DNA of 64,000 bases from Acanthochromis polyacanthus (taxonomy: Eukaryota > Chordata > Actinopteri > Pomacentridae), in NCBI RefSeq assembly GCF_021347895.1, contig NC_067122.1, forward strand, positions 35,248,215-35,312,214, written 5' to 3'. The translations under genes were made by a program, and so were the position numbers. The notes below the pieces were generated by a model. The model saw only the letters and a program-made list of their open reading frames with translations, did not search any database and had not been told where the DNA came from. Below, piece by piece: positions 1 through 11,475 of this stretch (position 1 is its first letter; every line of letters begins with the position of its first letter).

Positions 1-1390
1 TAATCATGTAGGGATTCACTTCCTCAGCAGGAAGCAGCGAAACAGACGTTAATATTAACTGAGTGCAGCAGAAGATTTCTTTAAAGCCAATATCAACTGT
101 TTACTGTCAGCATAACCCAATCTGAGCCTCCGTCTTCATCTGTTACATCTCTGTTTTCTCCTAACTAAAGCCTCTTCACGGTTACTTTGGTGGGCGACTG
201 GTGAAGCCCGATCCAGCCGCCCACACCATCTAATGATCCTCACGCTCATTTCCTCTGCGCCATCTGTTTACCTAATTGACTGTAATTAATTATGTCACAC
301 CGAATTAGCAACCTGGTTAGTCATTCAATAAAAAGAACAATTTAAAATGGCCACACATATTTATCAACTTCAGTCCAGATCTTAATCTCACCGTGTTGGA
401 GAGACTCCGTGTTTGTCGAGGAGGGTTCATTCCTATGTGTGTGTTTTTAAGATCTGGCTCGAACGGTTGGTTTGACAATAAGTTTAATGCGGCCTGAGCG
501 GTGTTTTAGATTTAGCTTTAATGGAAATAAGCAGCTCAGAGCTCTGTGCCTGTCCTCCCTCTTTATTACGCTTCAGCTAAACTTAATCAGTAGTCGGGAC
601 CTTTCATTAATTACTGTGGAGCTGAAAGAGAAAAAGGAAAGACAAAAAGCCTCCTGATTGTTTCATGAATTAGAATGAAGTGAATCATTAAAACAAGCTA
701 ATTTGCAAAACCTACAAGTCAGCTTTAGGCTGTTGGGTTTGTTTTCCTTTTCTTCTTAGGATTTCCATTTTATTCTGATCAAAGTAAATCAAAGTACTGC
801 AGAAAAAGGTGTAGAATAAAAAAAAAACAGAGAGAGAAACTGTAAATTCCAGTCTGTATTTCAGGAAAAGTCGGACTGGCTCATATCTTTGCTAAATGTT
901 ATCAGTATTTCACTCTGAACTCTCAGATATGAACGAGCTGAGTTTGGGTGTAAATAATCAGCCGTATGTCTCAATTATTATTTTTTTTTACAACATTTTG
1001 AGATTAAAAGGAGGCCAGAAGCTCCCATTAATCACCCAGAAGGGAAACAAACAGAACTATGAAGGCTGCTCCTTTACATTATTGTAAACAAGGTTGGAGG
1101 GAAACACAAATAAATACTAATAGACAAATAAATAGCTATTATCATAGGTAAAACTCAGAAAAACTCAGATCAGAGGTATTATTAAGCTCTTAAGATCACT
1201 ACACTGAATTATCTGTTCTGGAACCACAAAGGATTTTAATCTGCACCAGCGTGGAGCGAGGTTTAACTCAGCTGTCCTACAGGCCAAATCTGTTCTCTTC
1301 CATCGTGATGTAGTGGCTTTAGCCTTGGAACTGTAACAGTCATTTGGCAAAGGGCGTCTGCAACCAAACGTTGAACTATGGTGGTAGAGG
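1..1390. other. Unannotated single-copy-looking DNA
   Basis: No convincing exon or transposon. The stretch around 160-350 is not low-complexity and contains several homeodomain-type cores (TAATTA, CTAATTG, GAATTAG). This makes it a weak candidate conserved non-coding element. The short open frames have no recognisable motif. Confidence 0.4.
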
Positions 1391-1399
1391 AGGTGCAGC

Positions 1400-2290
1400 G
1401 ACAGGAGGAAGCAGCCAGACACTCCAAAGCACAAGCACCTTAGCACAAGATAACAAGGTTCATCATTCCATATGATGTGCTGCCCTCTCCCGCAAATCTG
1501 CAGCTGAAGCTTGGAAAGGACCCATTTTGTGACCTGTGTACAACCCCTGCAACACTCAAGTGCATCCAAGGCTGATACACATGGAGACATGACCAGATCC
1601 TCAGGTGTCTATAAACTCAAGTGCAAGAGGGTATTCATCAACGGCTAACCCTTCAACAACCAGGATGTGCACTGACTCCCACCATCGTTTTTTCAGAAGG
1701 GGGACAAGCCGAGGGTTAGCCCCTCAAACCCTGATCACCACAACCACCCTGTAACCAGACCTCGTCCTCTGGTCTAATTCCCACCAGCTCGCCTACATCA
1801 CAGAACTGACAGTTCCCTGGGAGGAGGCCATCGAAGAAGCACATGAATGTAAGAAGCTGCGCTTCTCCAACCTAGCAGCTGAGGCAGAGGACAGAGGCTG
1901 GAAGACATGGGTGGAGGTGAGGTGTAGGTGCTTGGTAGCCAGCACAACAGCAGAACTCCTTTAGGAGGTCAGAGTCAGGGGACAGGCTCGCATAAAAGCC
2001 ATCAAAGAGGTGCCAATGGCGAGAGGATGAGCCATTGGCTGCAGCTGAAGAGGAGTGACAGCTAACTACGGGACACACCCCCAGAATTGATCAACCTGTG
2101 GTGGGCCTAACTCAGCTGAGGGTGCACTGTGATAACTGGCCAAAACACCCCGTGATGCTGAGGTACACAACCGGTGATGTGTCCTGCTGGTAAAGCCTGA
2201 TAGCAGAACATCAAGAACTCAACAACATCTAGTCCTTTCCACGAACCTTGTGTGACTGGTGACTGATGATAAAACTTTAACCCCAAGGCT
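1400..2290 (+). pseudogene. Retroelement ORF remnant (C-terminal part, after the RT domain)
   Basis: Translating the + strand across several frame breaks gives patches that match, from memory, the C-terminal part of a reverse-transcriptase polyprotein found repeatedly in fish and invertebrate genomes. A zinc-binding-like patch near 1490-1590 reads DPFCDLCTTPATLKCI, followed by YTWRHDQILRCL. A later patch from about 1790 reads ITELTVPWEEAIEEAHE, then KKLRFSNLAAEAEDRGW. Several stops and frameshifts break it, and no RT catalytic motif is visible upstream, so this is a 5'-truncated dead copy. I cannot name the clade from this fragment. Retroelement origin is fairly secure; the boundaries are approximate. 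Confidence 0.6.
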
Positions 2291-3780
2291 GTTTGTTTTT
2301 GTTGTTTTTAATTTAAAGTTGTAATTCAGCTGCACAACTATGAGGAAAAAATCATTTAAAATAATCTTTGGATTCTGTGGATCAAAACATTAAATCTTTT
2401 TGTCCCCGTCATCACATTGAAGTGACATTTCAAAACTACAAGATTTGGCCATTTTCACTCTGCCTGATCAAACTGTAAACTGGAGACTGGCTGGCTTATT
2501 TTAATAAACGACTAAATGAACCAGATGAACTGAATTCAATGCAACATAGATAATGCACAAGAATTGTACTTCCCTTTTAATCAGAGTAGGAGGTAAAAAA
2601 TGCACAGATCTGTCAGAAGTGGAAAGAAGTGAGCACAAAACAGTCACCGTAAATGATGTTGCTTCAAAATCGGATTGAGAATGCTGTTTAGTTGTGTATA
2701 GAGAGGTAATTTTGTGGGTTGATGACACTGATAATGTTAGAAAATGGTCCAAGGCCTTTTTAGGGCTGTGTCAGACGTTAAGTCGGTTGTCGTTGTCAAC
2801 ATGTTGATTTGGAAGAAAGAAGCAGCTCTGACTAGAAACACTTCTGGATCAGAACATCTCAGAAACTACACAGTTTGTAGGGTTACCCAGGTCAGCAGTG
2901 GACTGAGGAGGGACAAACCAGGAGCTCACAACAGGGTGTTGGTTGATGTGTTCCAACTCTAATTTCTAGGACTTAATGGATCTCCTATCAAGGTCTTGGT
3001 TGGGTTAGGGTTAGATGGATGGGTTGGTTCGAGGGAAAACAAGTCATCTTGTGGTCTCTGCAAATAACACCTTGGTAGCAGATCCATTAAGCCCGGAGCT
3101 CTGGTGGACTCCTGCCAGAACACCATGTTGGACAGAAATGAAATGAATGCTTTCATTCATCACTTTCCCCATAAAATAAATCTCACAAATCATCTTTACC
3201 AGAGGACACTTACAAGCATCAGAGAACATAGTCAAGATAAGAAGAGAAATGATCAAAAGTTGAAGAAGAACCAGTGACTTTTCAGTTGCCATTCTGTGTT
3301 GTCTCAAGTACAGTGACACTGTTACTCGTTTTCTGGCTGAGCCTGTTGATTTCAATTTAATAATAACTGTATCATCTTTGTTTCTGCCTGCGAGGGAATA
3401 TCGGCTGTTTGTAAATGAACTGAAATGACTTTTGTGTCATTGTGGGGACGGAACAGTGTTCAGACTTGATCAGAACTCTGGGTATATGTCTCTGTACCAG
3501 GCTGAAACTCTCCTTGAACACAAACTGGGAATAGTTTGGTATGAGTTGTGTACATTTTTCAAAAATACCGCAATTCCCATTTGTATTCAGCAATCATTCT
3601 TTCCTGGACGCTCTCTCCTCGACTCACACACACACAACCTCGTCGTGTTGTTGAGGAAGATGAATGCGCCATCAGACAGGCAAAACCCCCGAGTAGAAAA
3701 ACTGACTCTTATATATTCTGACATTTATAAAGGAGCCTTCAAACTGGTCATGATTTAATCATCGCTACAACTTGTACACA
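2291..3780. other. Unannotated DNA with a short telomere-like patch
   Basis: No transposon ends seen. A short GGTTAGGGTTAG-like patch lies near 3000-3015. Apart from the signal-peptide-like exon candidate at 3214-3292, the open frames look incidental. Confidence 0.35.
3214..3292 (-). CDS. Candidate first exon encoding a signal peptide
   Basis: On the minus strand an ATG at 3292 opens a 26-codon stretch beginning MATEKSLVLLQ and ending TMFSDA. It has a hydrophobic core of leucines and isoleucines and a small-residue end that resembles a signal-peptidase site. Exactly there the sequence becomes T|GTAAGTG, a consensus 5' splice donor leaving a phase-1 junction. Phase-1 introns after a signal-peptide exon are common in secreted and immunoglobulin-type vertebrate genes. 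I found no matching second exon downstream on the minus strand (lower coordinates) and no promoter. It could be a chance match, a lone duplicated exon, or the start of a gene whose next exon lies outside the window. Confidence 0.2.
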
Positions 3781-3782
3781 CA

Positions 3783-3784
<2 letters not shown>

Positions 3785-3844
<60 letters not shown>
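3785..3844. repeat. (CT)30 microsatellite
   Basis: Sixty bases of uninterrupted CT, preceded by a short CA run. The open frames on both strands here are repeat artefacts. Confidence 0.97.
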
Positions 3845-3846
<2 letters not shown>

Positions 3847-3983
3847 TGTTTAATCATTGCAAGTGAACACACATGGGCAGACTTTGCAAAAACACTATTA
3901 TTACTTAATGGCAGCTCAGTTAAACGTATTAGAATGTGTATATGTGCACACAAACACACTCCAGACCTAAATCATGTTCTCAA

Positions 3984-4071
3984 TTTTTTGGGAACACATT
4001 TCATTCATTTGCTGCAGATTCTATATACTGATAGAATCTGCAGCAAATGAATGAAATGTGTTCCCAAAAAA
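3984..4071. repeat. Perfect inverted repeat (41-bp arms, 6-nt loop)
   Basis: Positions 3984-4024 are the exact reverse complement of 4031-4071, with the 6-base spacer ATACTG between them. The outer arm ends are T6/A6 and the inner part reads CTGCAGATTCTAT. A transcript from either strand would fold into one uninterrupted 41-bp stem. No TSD or transposon terminus was recognised around it. Perfect arms imply recent formation or gene conversion. It could be a template-switch inverted duplication or a small-RNA hairpin. Confidence 0.9.
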
Positions 4072-4516
4072 TAATGCACTGTTCTAAAGCTTTGATATTA
4101 AAAGACATACAAATAACAATAAAATAGAAAAAGATATTTGTAGAATACATACACAGACGAAGGAGGGTTTAAGTAAAGAAAATGCTGGACGGTTACTCAG
4201 ATGAGAATGCATAGTTCCTCTTGGGTTGTCTGACATATTTTGGAGTCTGTGGCACAGATTCAGAAAGCTCCACGTGTCGCCACAGAATGTTGTCGTGTTG
4301 GGACCACTCTTATTTCTCATTTACCTCCTCGCAACTTCTTCCATCAGTGTTTTTAACTCTCCAACCGAGTTGCCACAAAACTCACAACTCAAATGCATTG
4401 TTAAGCATGTTTTGAAGGGAATGTACTTTCTGCTGGTTTTGTTTGTAACATATCACTAATCAATGCTGTTTATTTTACTGCTACACTGTTGCCCCTTTTT
4501 AGCCAACCAATCATAG

Positions 4517-5761
4517 TGTTAGGCCTGATGCTGTGGACTCCACATAGTGCTCTCCCCTCCCCTCGCCCTTTCTGTTTTCTCTAGGTGCGTTTGGCACAGA
4601 GGCCGCGGCGGCAGATGATTCTGATCACTAATCAGCATCAGCAGATGCACGAGCAGGTGGAGCTTGGCCAATCCAGACTCACCTCTGCTGCTATAAAGTC
4701 AGACTTCACTCATTGCTGGACTAATATAGTCACTTCTATGTATCGTGTTATCCAGCCTCAGGTTCCTGAACTTCTGATAACTTGTGTTTTGTTTCTTCCT
4801 AGGCTGGATTGCCACCTGCTTGTGCTCAGCCTGTCCCTCGTCCTCCTGGATCACCTGTTTTCCTGGCAGTTATTGGCTCACCTGCACGCCACCCCAGCTA
4901 CTGCTCCTCGACCGCCTGTCCTTCTGGATTTCACTCACCTGGTCCATTACTCTCCCTCTACCTCCTTCCTTGACGTCTCACCGACATGAGCCTGTCGCTG
5001 CAACCTCCGATCACCGAGGTCCTCACCACCAGCCGCACACCATGTCTTCCTCAGCTGCTCCTGCCCACTCCACTTTGGCAAGAAAACTCTCTGGTCCACC
5101 TGCCCCATTCCCCTCCATACAGTTCAGCTAAGTCCCATACTGAACATCCCAGATTAGCGAAGCTCTCTAGTTGTTAGAGTAATGTTGTATTCTTGTGAGT
5201 GTAATTCTGAGTTTGACATTCTCATGGTAATTTGTCTATTATAAATCGTCCATGTTAGTAAAGCTTAGTAGTTCAGAATTTCCTCTGAGTGTAGTCACTG
5301 TTCAGCACTTATAGTCTTTGTACTCTTGTCTAGTTCTACTGTAGTGTTTTTGCTGTAACTTCAGGTCAGTATTTGTTTCTTGGTAAATTCTTGATCTCGA
5401 GTTTCTAGTGAGTGTAGTCACTCTTCTGAGCCTGTCTTTCCTGTCTAGGTATTACCTTCTGTGGGTTAGTAACTTGTATTCATATCACTGCCAGCAATCT
5501 AGGGGCTCTCCTGAGTTGGAGATGGAACTTAGCCATAAGGCTACAATCTCTCGTATTTATGTGGAAATGTACATTAATACAAACTGTCCCATTTATGTAA
5601 ATAATCTGTCTGTTGAATCCATTTCCTGTAAACAACTTCCACTTGTAGTTTTCTGGTTCAGTTTTGTAGTCTGTATTTTCATTGCAACTCTGCAAATAAA
5701 AACCTTTGTTTTACACAACTCGTTCTCATCTCGTTTCTTGAGCCTCAAGGAAGTTGTAACA
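4517..5761 (+). mobile_element. Probable solo LTR (family A)
   Basis: Starts TGTTAGGCC and ends GTTGTAACA, so it has the TG...CA termini of retroviral and Gypsy-type LTRs. A CTATAAAG box lies near 4690 and an AATAAA signal near 5695, about 65 bases before the end. The flanks CATAG (4512-4516) and CATAT (5762-5766) would be a 5-bp target-site duplication with one mismatch. Start, TATA-like box, polyadenylation region and terminus correspond in order to the better-supported LTR at 48148-50485. No primer-binding site or internal gag/pol sequence follows, so it is a solo LTR if real. The open frames inside have no domain. Confidence 0.5.
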
Positions 5762-7654
5762 CATATCTTAGATGGGATGGGACTTGTCACCATAATAACC
5801 CAGAAAATGGAGAGAAGGTTCAAACCCAAACCATGATGTTCTGAACCCAACCCAATTGGTGCCAAACCTTAACCGAGTGCCTAAAATGTGTCTTACAAAG
5901 CTTGATATTTTCCTAAACCTAACCAGTGTTGATTCCTAAAGCGAATCAGGAAGTAAAGACTGATGAGAGAAAATGAAACTACCCACCACGTCAGGGGCCA
6001 CAATTCACTTTTTTTTTTTTCAAACGGATGCAGTTTAGTTGTACAAGAACATCATTTTGTGGGGAGTGGGTGTAAGAGAGAACAAACCACCAATATGGTT
6101 GTACAGGAAGATAAGAGTTTGAAGTGAGGGAGCTTTGGTCTTCCATGTTCAGACAGTGAGGGCTGTTAGGTCCATGTTCTATGTAGATTCTATCTTGAGG
6201 AAGACACGAACAAGTGACAGGAAGGAAAAGGTTACAGGAAGTAGGAGACACGACACACTCACTCGTTCCCACTGGCAATTATTTAATCATCACTCTACAT
6301 GTTTAAATACGCCAGAGTGAATTACTGCTGTCAGGATTCATCAAGAAGACCGTGACGCTTCACCACGTTTCATTTATGAGCATCTTTCCTCCATGTTTGT
6401 TCTCAGCAAGGGATTCGAAAATGCTGTGTTCAACACATCCTCGCCTCACATGGCTGTGAGGAAGCGTTTTCAAAAACAGGTACTCTGTTTTGTTGTTGTT
6501 GTTGAGAGTGACATGGGGAAAAGAGAATTTCATTATGGTACACAAACACATGAAGAAAAGCAGATGCAGACACATGCAAAGCTTTAGTGCCGGCTCTGAC
6601 ACGCACACAACGCTGTTTGACTTGGATTGTTTGTGAAATCAGATGAAGTCACAGCGGTGCTTGTGGGGTGACTGTGTGTGTTTTTACCGTGTGTGTTTTA
6701 CCGTGGTGTTCGCTGTGATTGCCTCCCCCCATGTGTTCGCAGATGACTAAGCTATGACACGTTCTGTTCGGATGCCGCCCCACATCTGACTTGTTAATGC
6801 CTTTCTGCAGTCGTTTCTGTCTCCTCTGCTCATCTCGCACCTCTACACCTCGACTATCCTCTATTTCACCATCCCTTCTTCTCTTTTGGTCCCCTTCTGG
6901 GCCTGTTTTTACCCCCTTTGCTCAGCTCCAGTGCTGCTGATTTGACTTCCCTTGATTCTTCATCTTTCTCCTCTAGTAAACACAACTGCACAGGAAGACA
7001 GTGCTTCATTTTTCTTCATTGTTTTTAAAATCTTATTTTTGATTCAACTCAACTGTTATTCATTCTGTTAATTACAGGTCCGGCTCCACATTTTTCGGGA
7101 ATCGAGAAAGATGCACCATGAGTTGTTTACTGTGTTTTCCACTCAAACATGTAAAACCTCCTGCTGGTATATTTATCAGGGACCAGTTTTAGAAGATAAC
7201 CCCCATAGGACATCGAGCGCTTACAAATGCAAGAAAGAGTTCTAAATTACTACTATATATTCATGTGGTTATCTCCTAGACGCTAACTCCGGGGCTGTTC
7301 ATGTTTGCAGTTAGCAGGCTGCAGAAAAACTGGAGTAGTACAAGAAAATAAACACACAACAAAGATTTCAAATTGGTGTGACGTTGATCATTACATATTT
7401 ATCACCACAGAAACCAAAAATACACCAACTATAACGGGGTAACCAAACAAAATCAATGAATGAAGTGGATTCAAATCAGTGCAAATTTAAGGTTACAAAA
7501 AACCCCACATTTGAACTATGTCAAAAAATAACGCATATATGTTAAAAACACGACCAGTTATAAGACTGAGCAGACTGAGCTTTGAGTAGCTACACAATTA
7601 AACGCTTCCATTGGGCACCAAGAAGTGAAGCTCAGAGCCAAGACATTCTTGTTG
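5762..7654. other. Unannotated DNA
   Basis: No gene seen. A CCTAAACCTAACC patch near 5915-5930 resembles the cores of the foldback MITEs at 27822 and 63199, but no inverted arms were found around it. Open frames up to 95 codons lack recognisable motifs. Confidence 0.35.
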
Positions 7655-9062
7655 CTGTTACAATTAAGTCAAATTCAAGTCAAAGTCTGCTTTATTGTCG
7701 GTTCTGCTACATGCGTACGATACAGAGAACTGAAATCGCATTTCTCTCTAACCCTAAAAGGTGAAATACCATCAAACATAAGAGAAAAACAAAAGACGAC
7801 AATATCCTAATCTCCATAAGGCACAGATTTAGATTCTATTATTCAGAACCTGAGTGTTGAAGTAGAATGGAAGACAAGACAAGTGCAAATTGGAGTGCAA
7901 ATTGGCATTAAAGTGACTTAGTGTCAAACCAACCATGTGCTGTTACAGTGCATTTATTGACCAGAGTTTGTGTATGTGGGGGAAGGGGTGGTACAGAGGG
8001 GAGCTTCCTGACAGCCTGGTGGATGACGCTGTTGTTCAGTCGGCTGGTCCTTTCCCTCAGACTCTTCAGTCTCCTCCCTGATGGCAGCAGGCTGGAGAGG
8101 TTGTGGGACGGGTGTGTGGGGTCACCCGCAATGCTTAGTGCTTTGCAAGTGAGGCGGGTGCTGTAGTAGATGTCCTGGAGGGAGTGGAGAGAGAGACCGA
8201 CAATCCTTTCTGCTGCTTTCACGACATGCTGGAGGGTCCTGTGGCAGGAAGAGGTCCAGGAGCCGTACCACGCTGTGATGCTGCTGGACAGGATGCTCTC
8301 GATGGTGTCTCTGTAGAAGGTGGCCATGATGGAGGCCGGGGCGCTGGCTCTTCTCAGCTTACGCAGGAAGTAGAGACGTTGTTGTGCCTTCTGACCAGTG
8401 ATGTTGTGTTTCTGGTCCAGGAGAGATTTTCTGAGTCGTACACACCCAGGAACTTGGTGCTGCTCACCCTCTCCACAGCCACATCGTTGATGGTGAGAGA
8501 AGCATGCTGGGTGTGTCCTCTCCTGAAGTCAACAATGATCTCCTTTGTCTTCTCCATGTTCAGAGAGAGGTTGTTGGTGCTGCACCACCTCACCAGGTTC
8601 CTCACCTCACTCCTGTATGTTGTCTCATTCCTGTTGCTGATGAGACCCACCACAGTTGTGTCATCCACAAACTTTGTAAAAAGACTGAGCTGTGCGCCGG
8701 TGTGCAGTCATGGGTCAGCAGGGTGAAGAGTAAGGGCTCAGCACACATCCCTGGGGGCCCCCATGTTCAGGATGATGGTACTCGATGTCTTGCTGCCGAC
8801 CTGTACTGCCTGTGGTCTCTTGTCAGGAAGTCCAGTAGCCAGTTGCACAGTGAGGTGTTGAGCCCAAGCTGGTCCAGTTGTCCAGTTGTGGATGAGCTGC
8901 TGGGGGATGATGGTGTTAAATGCTGAACTAAAGTCTATGAGCAGCATTCTAACATAAGACTCCTTGTTTTCCAGGTGTGTGAGGGCTGAGTGGAGGGCAG
9001 TGGCGATTGCATCATTGGTTGAGTGGTTGGTCCGATATGACTCGTAACTCGTAACATCGTCG
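7655..9062 (-). pseudogene. LINE (L2/CR1-type) reverse transcriptase, 5'-truncated and frameshifted
   Basis: Read on the minus strand from about 9060 downwards. First comes LIDFSSAFNTIIP, the RT palm A motif with its catalytic aspartate (8935-8905). Then VDDTTVVGL, the equivalent of the palm C motif (about 8670-8640), followed by NLSLNMEKTKEIIVDFRR. Last is the C-terminal ESILSSSITAWYGS and LQHVVKAAERIVG patch (8300-8200). Stops and frame breaks separate these blocks. A short 3' untranslated tail runs to about 7655, containing AATAAA and ending in TTTGACTT-type short repeats. The N-terminal endonuclease is absent, as expected for a 5'-truncated insertion. The gene product would have copied LINE RNA into DNA; this copy is dead. 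Confidence 0.85.
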
Positions 9063-9170
9063 CCTATCTGACGACTGGAGGAGGAAAATTAGTGATTTGG
9101 GAAGGTATCTTTACATCCTACACAGCAGGATATTTTTACCTCCGCCAAGGAGGTTATGTGACACCCGGCG

Positions 9171-9200
9171 TCCGTCCGTCCGTCCGTCCGTCCGTCCGTC
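9171..9200. repeat. (TCCG)n tetranucleotide repeat
   Basis: About seven and a half uninterrupted TCCG units inside the CCTCCGCC element. Confidence 0.95.
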
Positions 9201-9422
9201 CTTCTGTTAGCAAGATAACTCAAAAACGCGTGGGCAGATTAAGATAAAATTTTGAGGGGATGTAGACTATGGTAAGAGGAAGAGCTGATTTAATTTTGGT
9301 GGCAATCAGGAAAGGATCCTGGATTCTGGATCACTTTGAATTTTTTTGTATGTTTTAGTATGTGCTCCAAAATATGACAAAACATCATAGGTTAGTATGT
9401 TGTCCAACAAGTTGGAGCAAGG

Positions 9423-9500
9423 TGTCCAGATAGCTCAACTGGTTGAGATGGTGATTCATAAACAGAACTGTGTCAGAGATGCAGGTTCGATTCCAGCTCA
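9423..9500 (+). other. tRNA-like module (Pol III A and B boxes)
   Basis: TAGCTCAACTGG (9431-9442) fits the tRNA D-arm / A box consensus and GGTTCGATTCC (9484-9494) fits the T-arm / B box exactly. The spacing is about 41 nt, within the range of tRNA genes. The acceptor stem does not close cleanly by eye, so this is more likely a tRNA-derived SINE head or tRNA pseudogene than a working tRNA. Confidence 0.55.
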
Positions 9501-9666
9501 TGATCCTTTACTGCATGGGTTTCCTGTTTTCCTCTCTATCCTTGGCGGAGGTCTGCACTCTCTGAGTGCTTTTCTAGTTTAAACTTTTTTCAACATGCTG
9601 ATGTTGTTGATTTCCTATTCCTTTAATGCTAGTGGGTTACAGTTTCCCACCATGTGAAATAAAGTA

Positions 9667-10003
9667 TGGACTGGTCAGCCACAACAATAAACCACTGACA
9701 GGTTAAGTGAATAATATTGATCAGCTCTTTACAATAAAATGTTCTTCTGGGAAACTATGAGTCTTGGCATTTATGTGGATGTTAGTTTGACATGTACCAC
9801 CTTCCTTAACATTGGTACTTCCAAACAGGAGTGACATCCATCAGTTGGACGCCTTAAGAAACACAACAAAAAACCCAAAGTGTCTCCGTACTCTTTCAAT
9901 CCCAATCCGATTTTGTATCCACACAATGCACCGATCCATGGAGTTCCCATTGCACAAGAATCTGCTGCCAACATAGCTTTAGGTGGTTTTAATGTTGTGG
10001 CTG
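9667..10003. mobile_element. Copy of the ACCGATCAG-ended Tc1-like family (diverged)
   Basis: The left end reads CTGGTCAGCCACAACAATAA, then CCACTGACAGGTTAAG. The right end GGTTTTAATGTTGTGGCTG is a diverged inverted copy. TA dinucleotides flank both ends (9665-9666 and 10004-10005). Internal sequence (GGCATTTATGTGGATG, then CATGTACCACC) is shared with the copies at 43661, 52620 and the fragment near 17940. No transposase frame survives. Confidence 0.6.
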
Positions 10004-10009
10004 TATAAT

Positions 10010-11430
10010 AGCCAATAAACAAACACCATCATTGCTTTCTTAAGACTCACTGCCTCTACTTCTCCACATACATCAGCATACATTGCAGAACTTGAGAAAG
10101 ACATTATAAAATCAATACAAATTTGTTTCTGGAGACGACTGGATAATCTGATTTGGCTTTGAAAGCCGTTGTTTCCTCGTTTTAATGAGGACAAATGGCG
10201 TAACATTAGGGATTACGTTTACATCGACAGCCTAAAACAAGACACACCACTGCATTAGTTGGTGTGAGCAATTCACAATCTCTCTTTCAGCATCAGAAAG
10301 TTCACATCTTTTGTTTTAGTGTTCCTAAAATAACTGCCTTCCCCTCCTTCTCTGCTTTTCTAAAGTTCATTGCTGTGTACTATTTTAGTGTGTGTCAGGC
10401 CTCCAAACATAGGGAAATATTGATCAATGTGCTGCACTTTCCACTATCTGGGTCACGCTCCTCCTTCCTTTAACTCTCTTCAGCACCGACTCTTTTTATT
10501 CCTCCTGATTAAAGAACACTGCAGGCACAGAGAGGCCCTAACAGAGCCGGTAAGCAGACAGGAAATGAGCGAGTGTGTATGAATGAGCTGAGGTCCTTTA
10601 AGGTGCTTTTGGGAAACTTATCAGAAATATAAAAACCATCTATCCAGAATAATGTAATAACTCCAATAGTCAAAAAGTGTTGGGAACAGCACTTTTTGTG
10701 GTGATAAAGATGAAAAAGTTTTACTGGTGCACTGATGCGTTTTGCCCAATTTTTCAGCAAAAGCAGAAAAGGAAAATCAGTACAGAAGGATAATCTACCT
10801 GGATTCAAAGCTACTGAGCTACAGTGTCAAGAAAAAGTAATTGAACTCTTTTGAAATGATCTGCCTTTATGTGTCCTAACTTTGATTTTCATTCAGATCT
10901 TCCTCCAAGATACAGTAATGAACAAACAAAACTGTTAAATAACAATACACAAAACATGTTTATACCTGCAAAGCCCTTTAGGTAACCAGAGGCACCAAAA
11001 ACCACTGGTTAGTCTGGAGTCCAGTCAACAAAACCAGGCTGGAGAGGTGGAGTAGAACTTCATTAACTGATGAACATCACTCACCTGCTTGGAGTTTAAT
11101 ATTCATTATAAGCATCAGTTGATATGAAACATTCTTCTTCAGGTTTTTAGCGAAAGAGAGGGGTGTAGGACCAGACCTCAAAGTTTCAGAGACTGTTTAA
11201 GTGAGGACCCAAGTGCAGATACAGATGGCAGACAGAAATGAAGTTCAAATTAAGCAAAACCACTATACCAAAGGTGGTGAGAAAACATAAAATGGCTTAA
11301 GAATCTAGGTAACACGCAAGATCCAAAGCATAAAAACTATTCCAGGGTAAAAAGAACTCCTAGAAATAATTCTTTAAAAAAAAAAAAAACACAAAATCAG
11401 GGAGGTCAAAGGAGGAGGGAAACAACCATT
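10010..11430. other. Unannotated DNA, possible LTR-flank fragment
   Basis: No gene. The part near 11195-11345 (GAGGACCCAAGTGCAGATAC and following) resembles sequence I associate with fish LTR retroelements, but no LTR terminus or coding sequence is visible. An A12 run lies near 11377. Confidence 0.3.
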
Positions 11431-11475
11431 TAGACAAAAACAAAGATAGCCCCAAATAACCAAAACTGACAATGT

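Larger units (their letters stand above)
9138..9579. mobile_element. Short inverted-repeat element with CCTCCGCCAAGG ends
   Basis: The left end ACCTCCGCCAAGG (9138-9150) is the reverse complement of CCTTGGCGGAGGT (9540-9552), followed by a TCTGAGTGCTTTTCTAG tail. I remember this end as a widespread dispersed repeat in fish and other animals. The superfamily is unclear to me. It holds a (TCCG)n tract and a tRNA-like module. It lies just beyond the truncated 5' end of the LINE. Confidence 0.6.

Noticed and set aside
1165..1590. 141-codon minus-strand open frame
   Set aside because: It lies opposite the plus-strand retroelement remnant, whose zinc-binding and RHDQ patches are recognisable, so it is a shadow frame.
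8184..8926. Long plus-strand frames of 180 and 140 codons
   Set aside because: They are antisense to the LINE reverse transcriptase and have no motif of their own.
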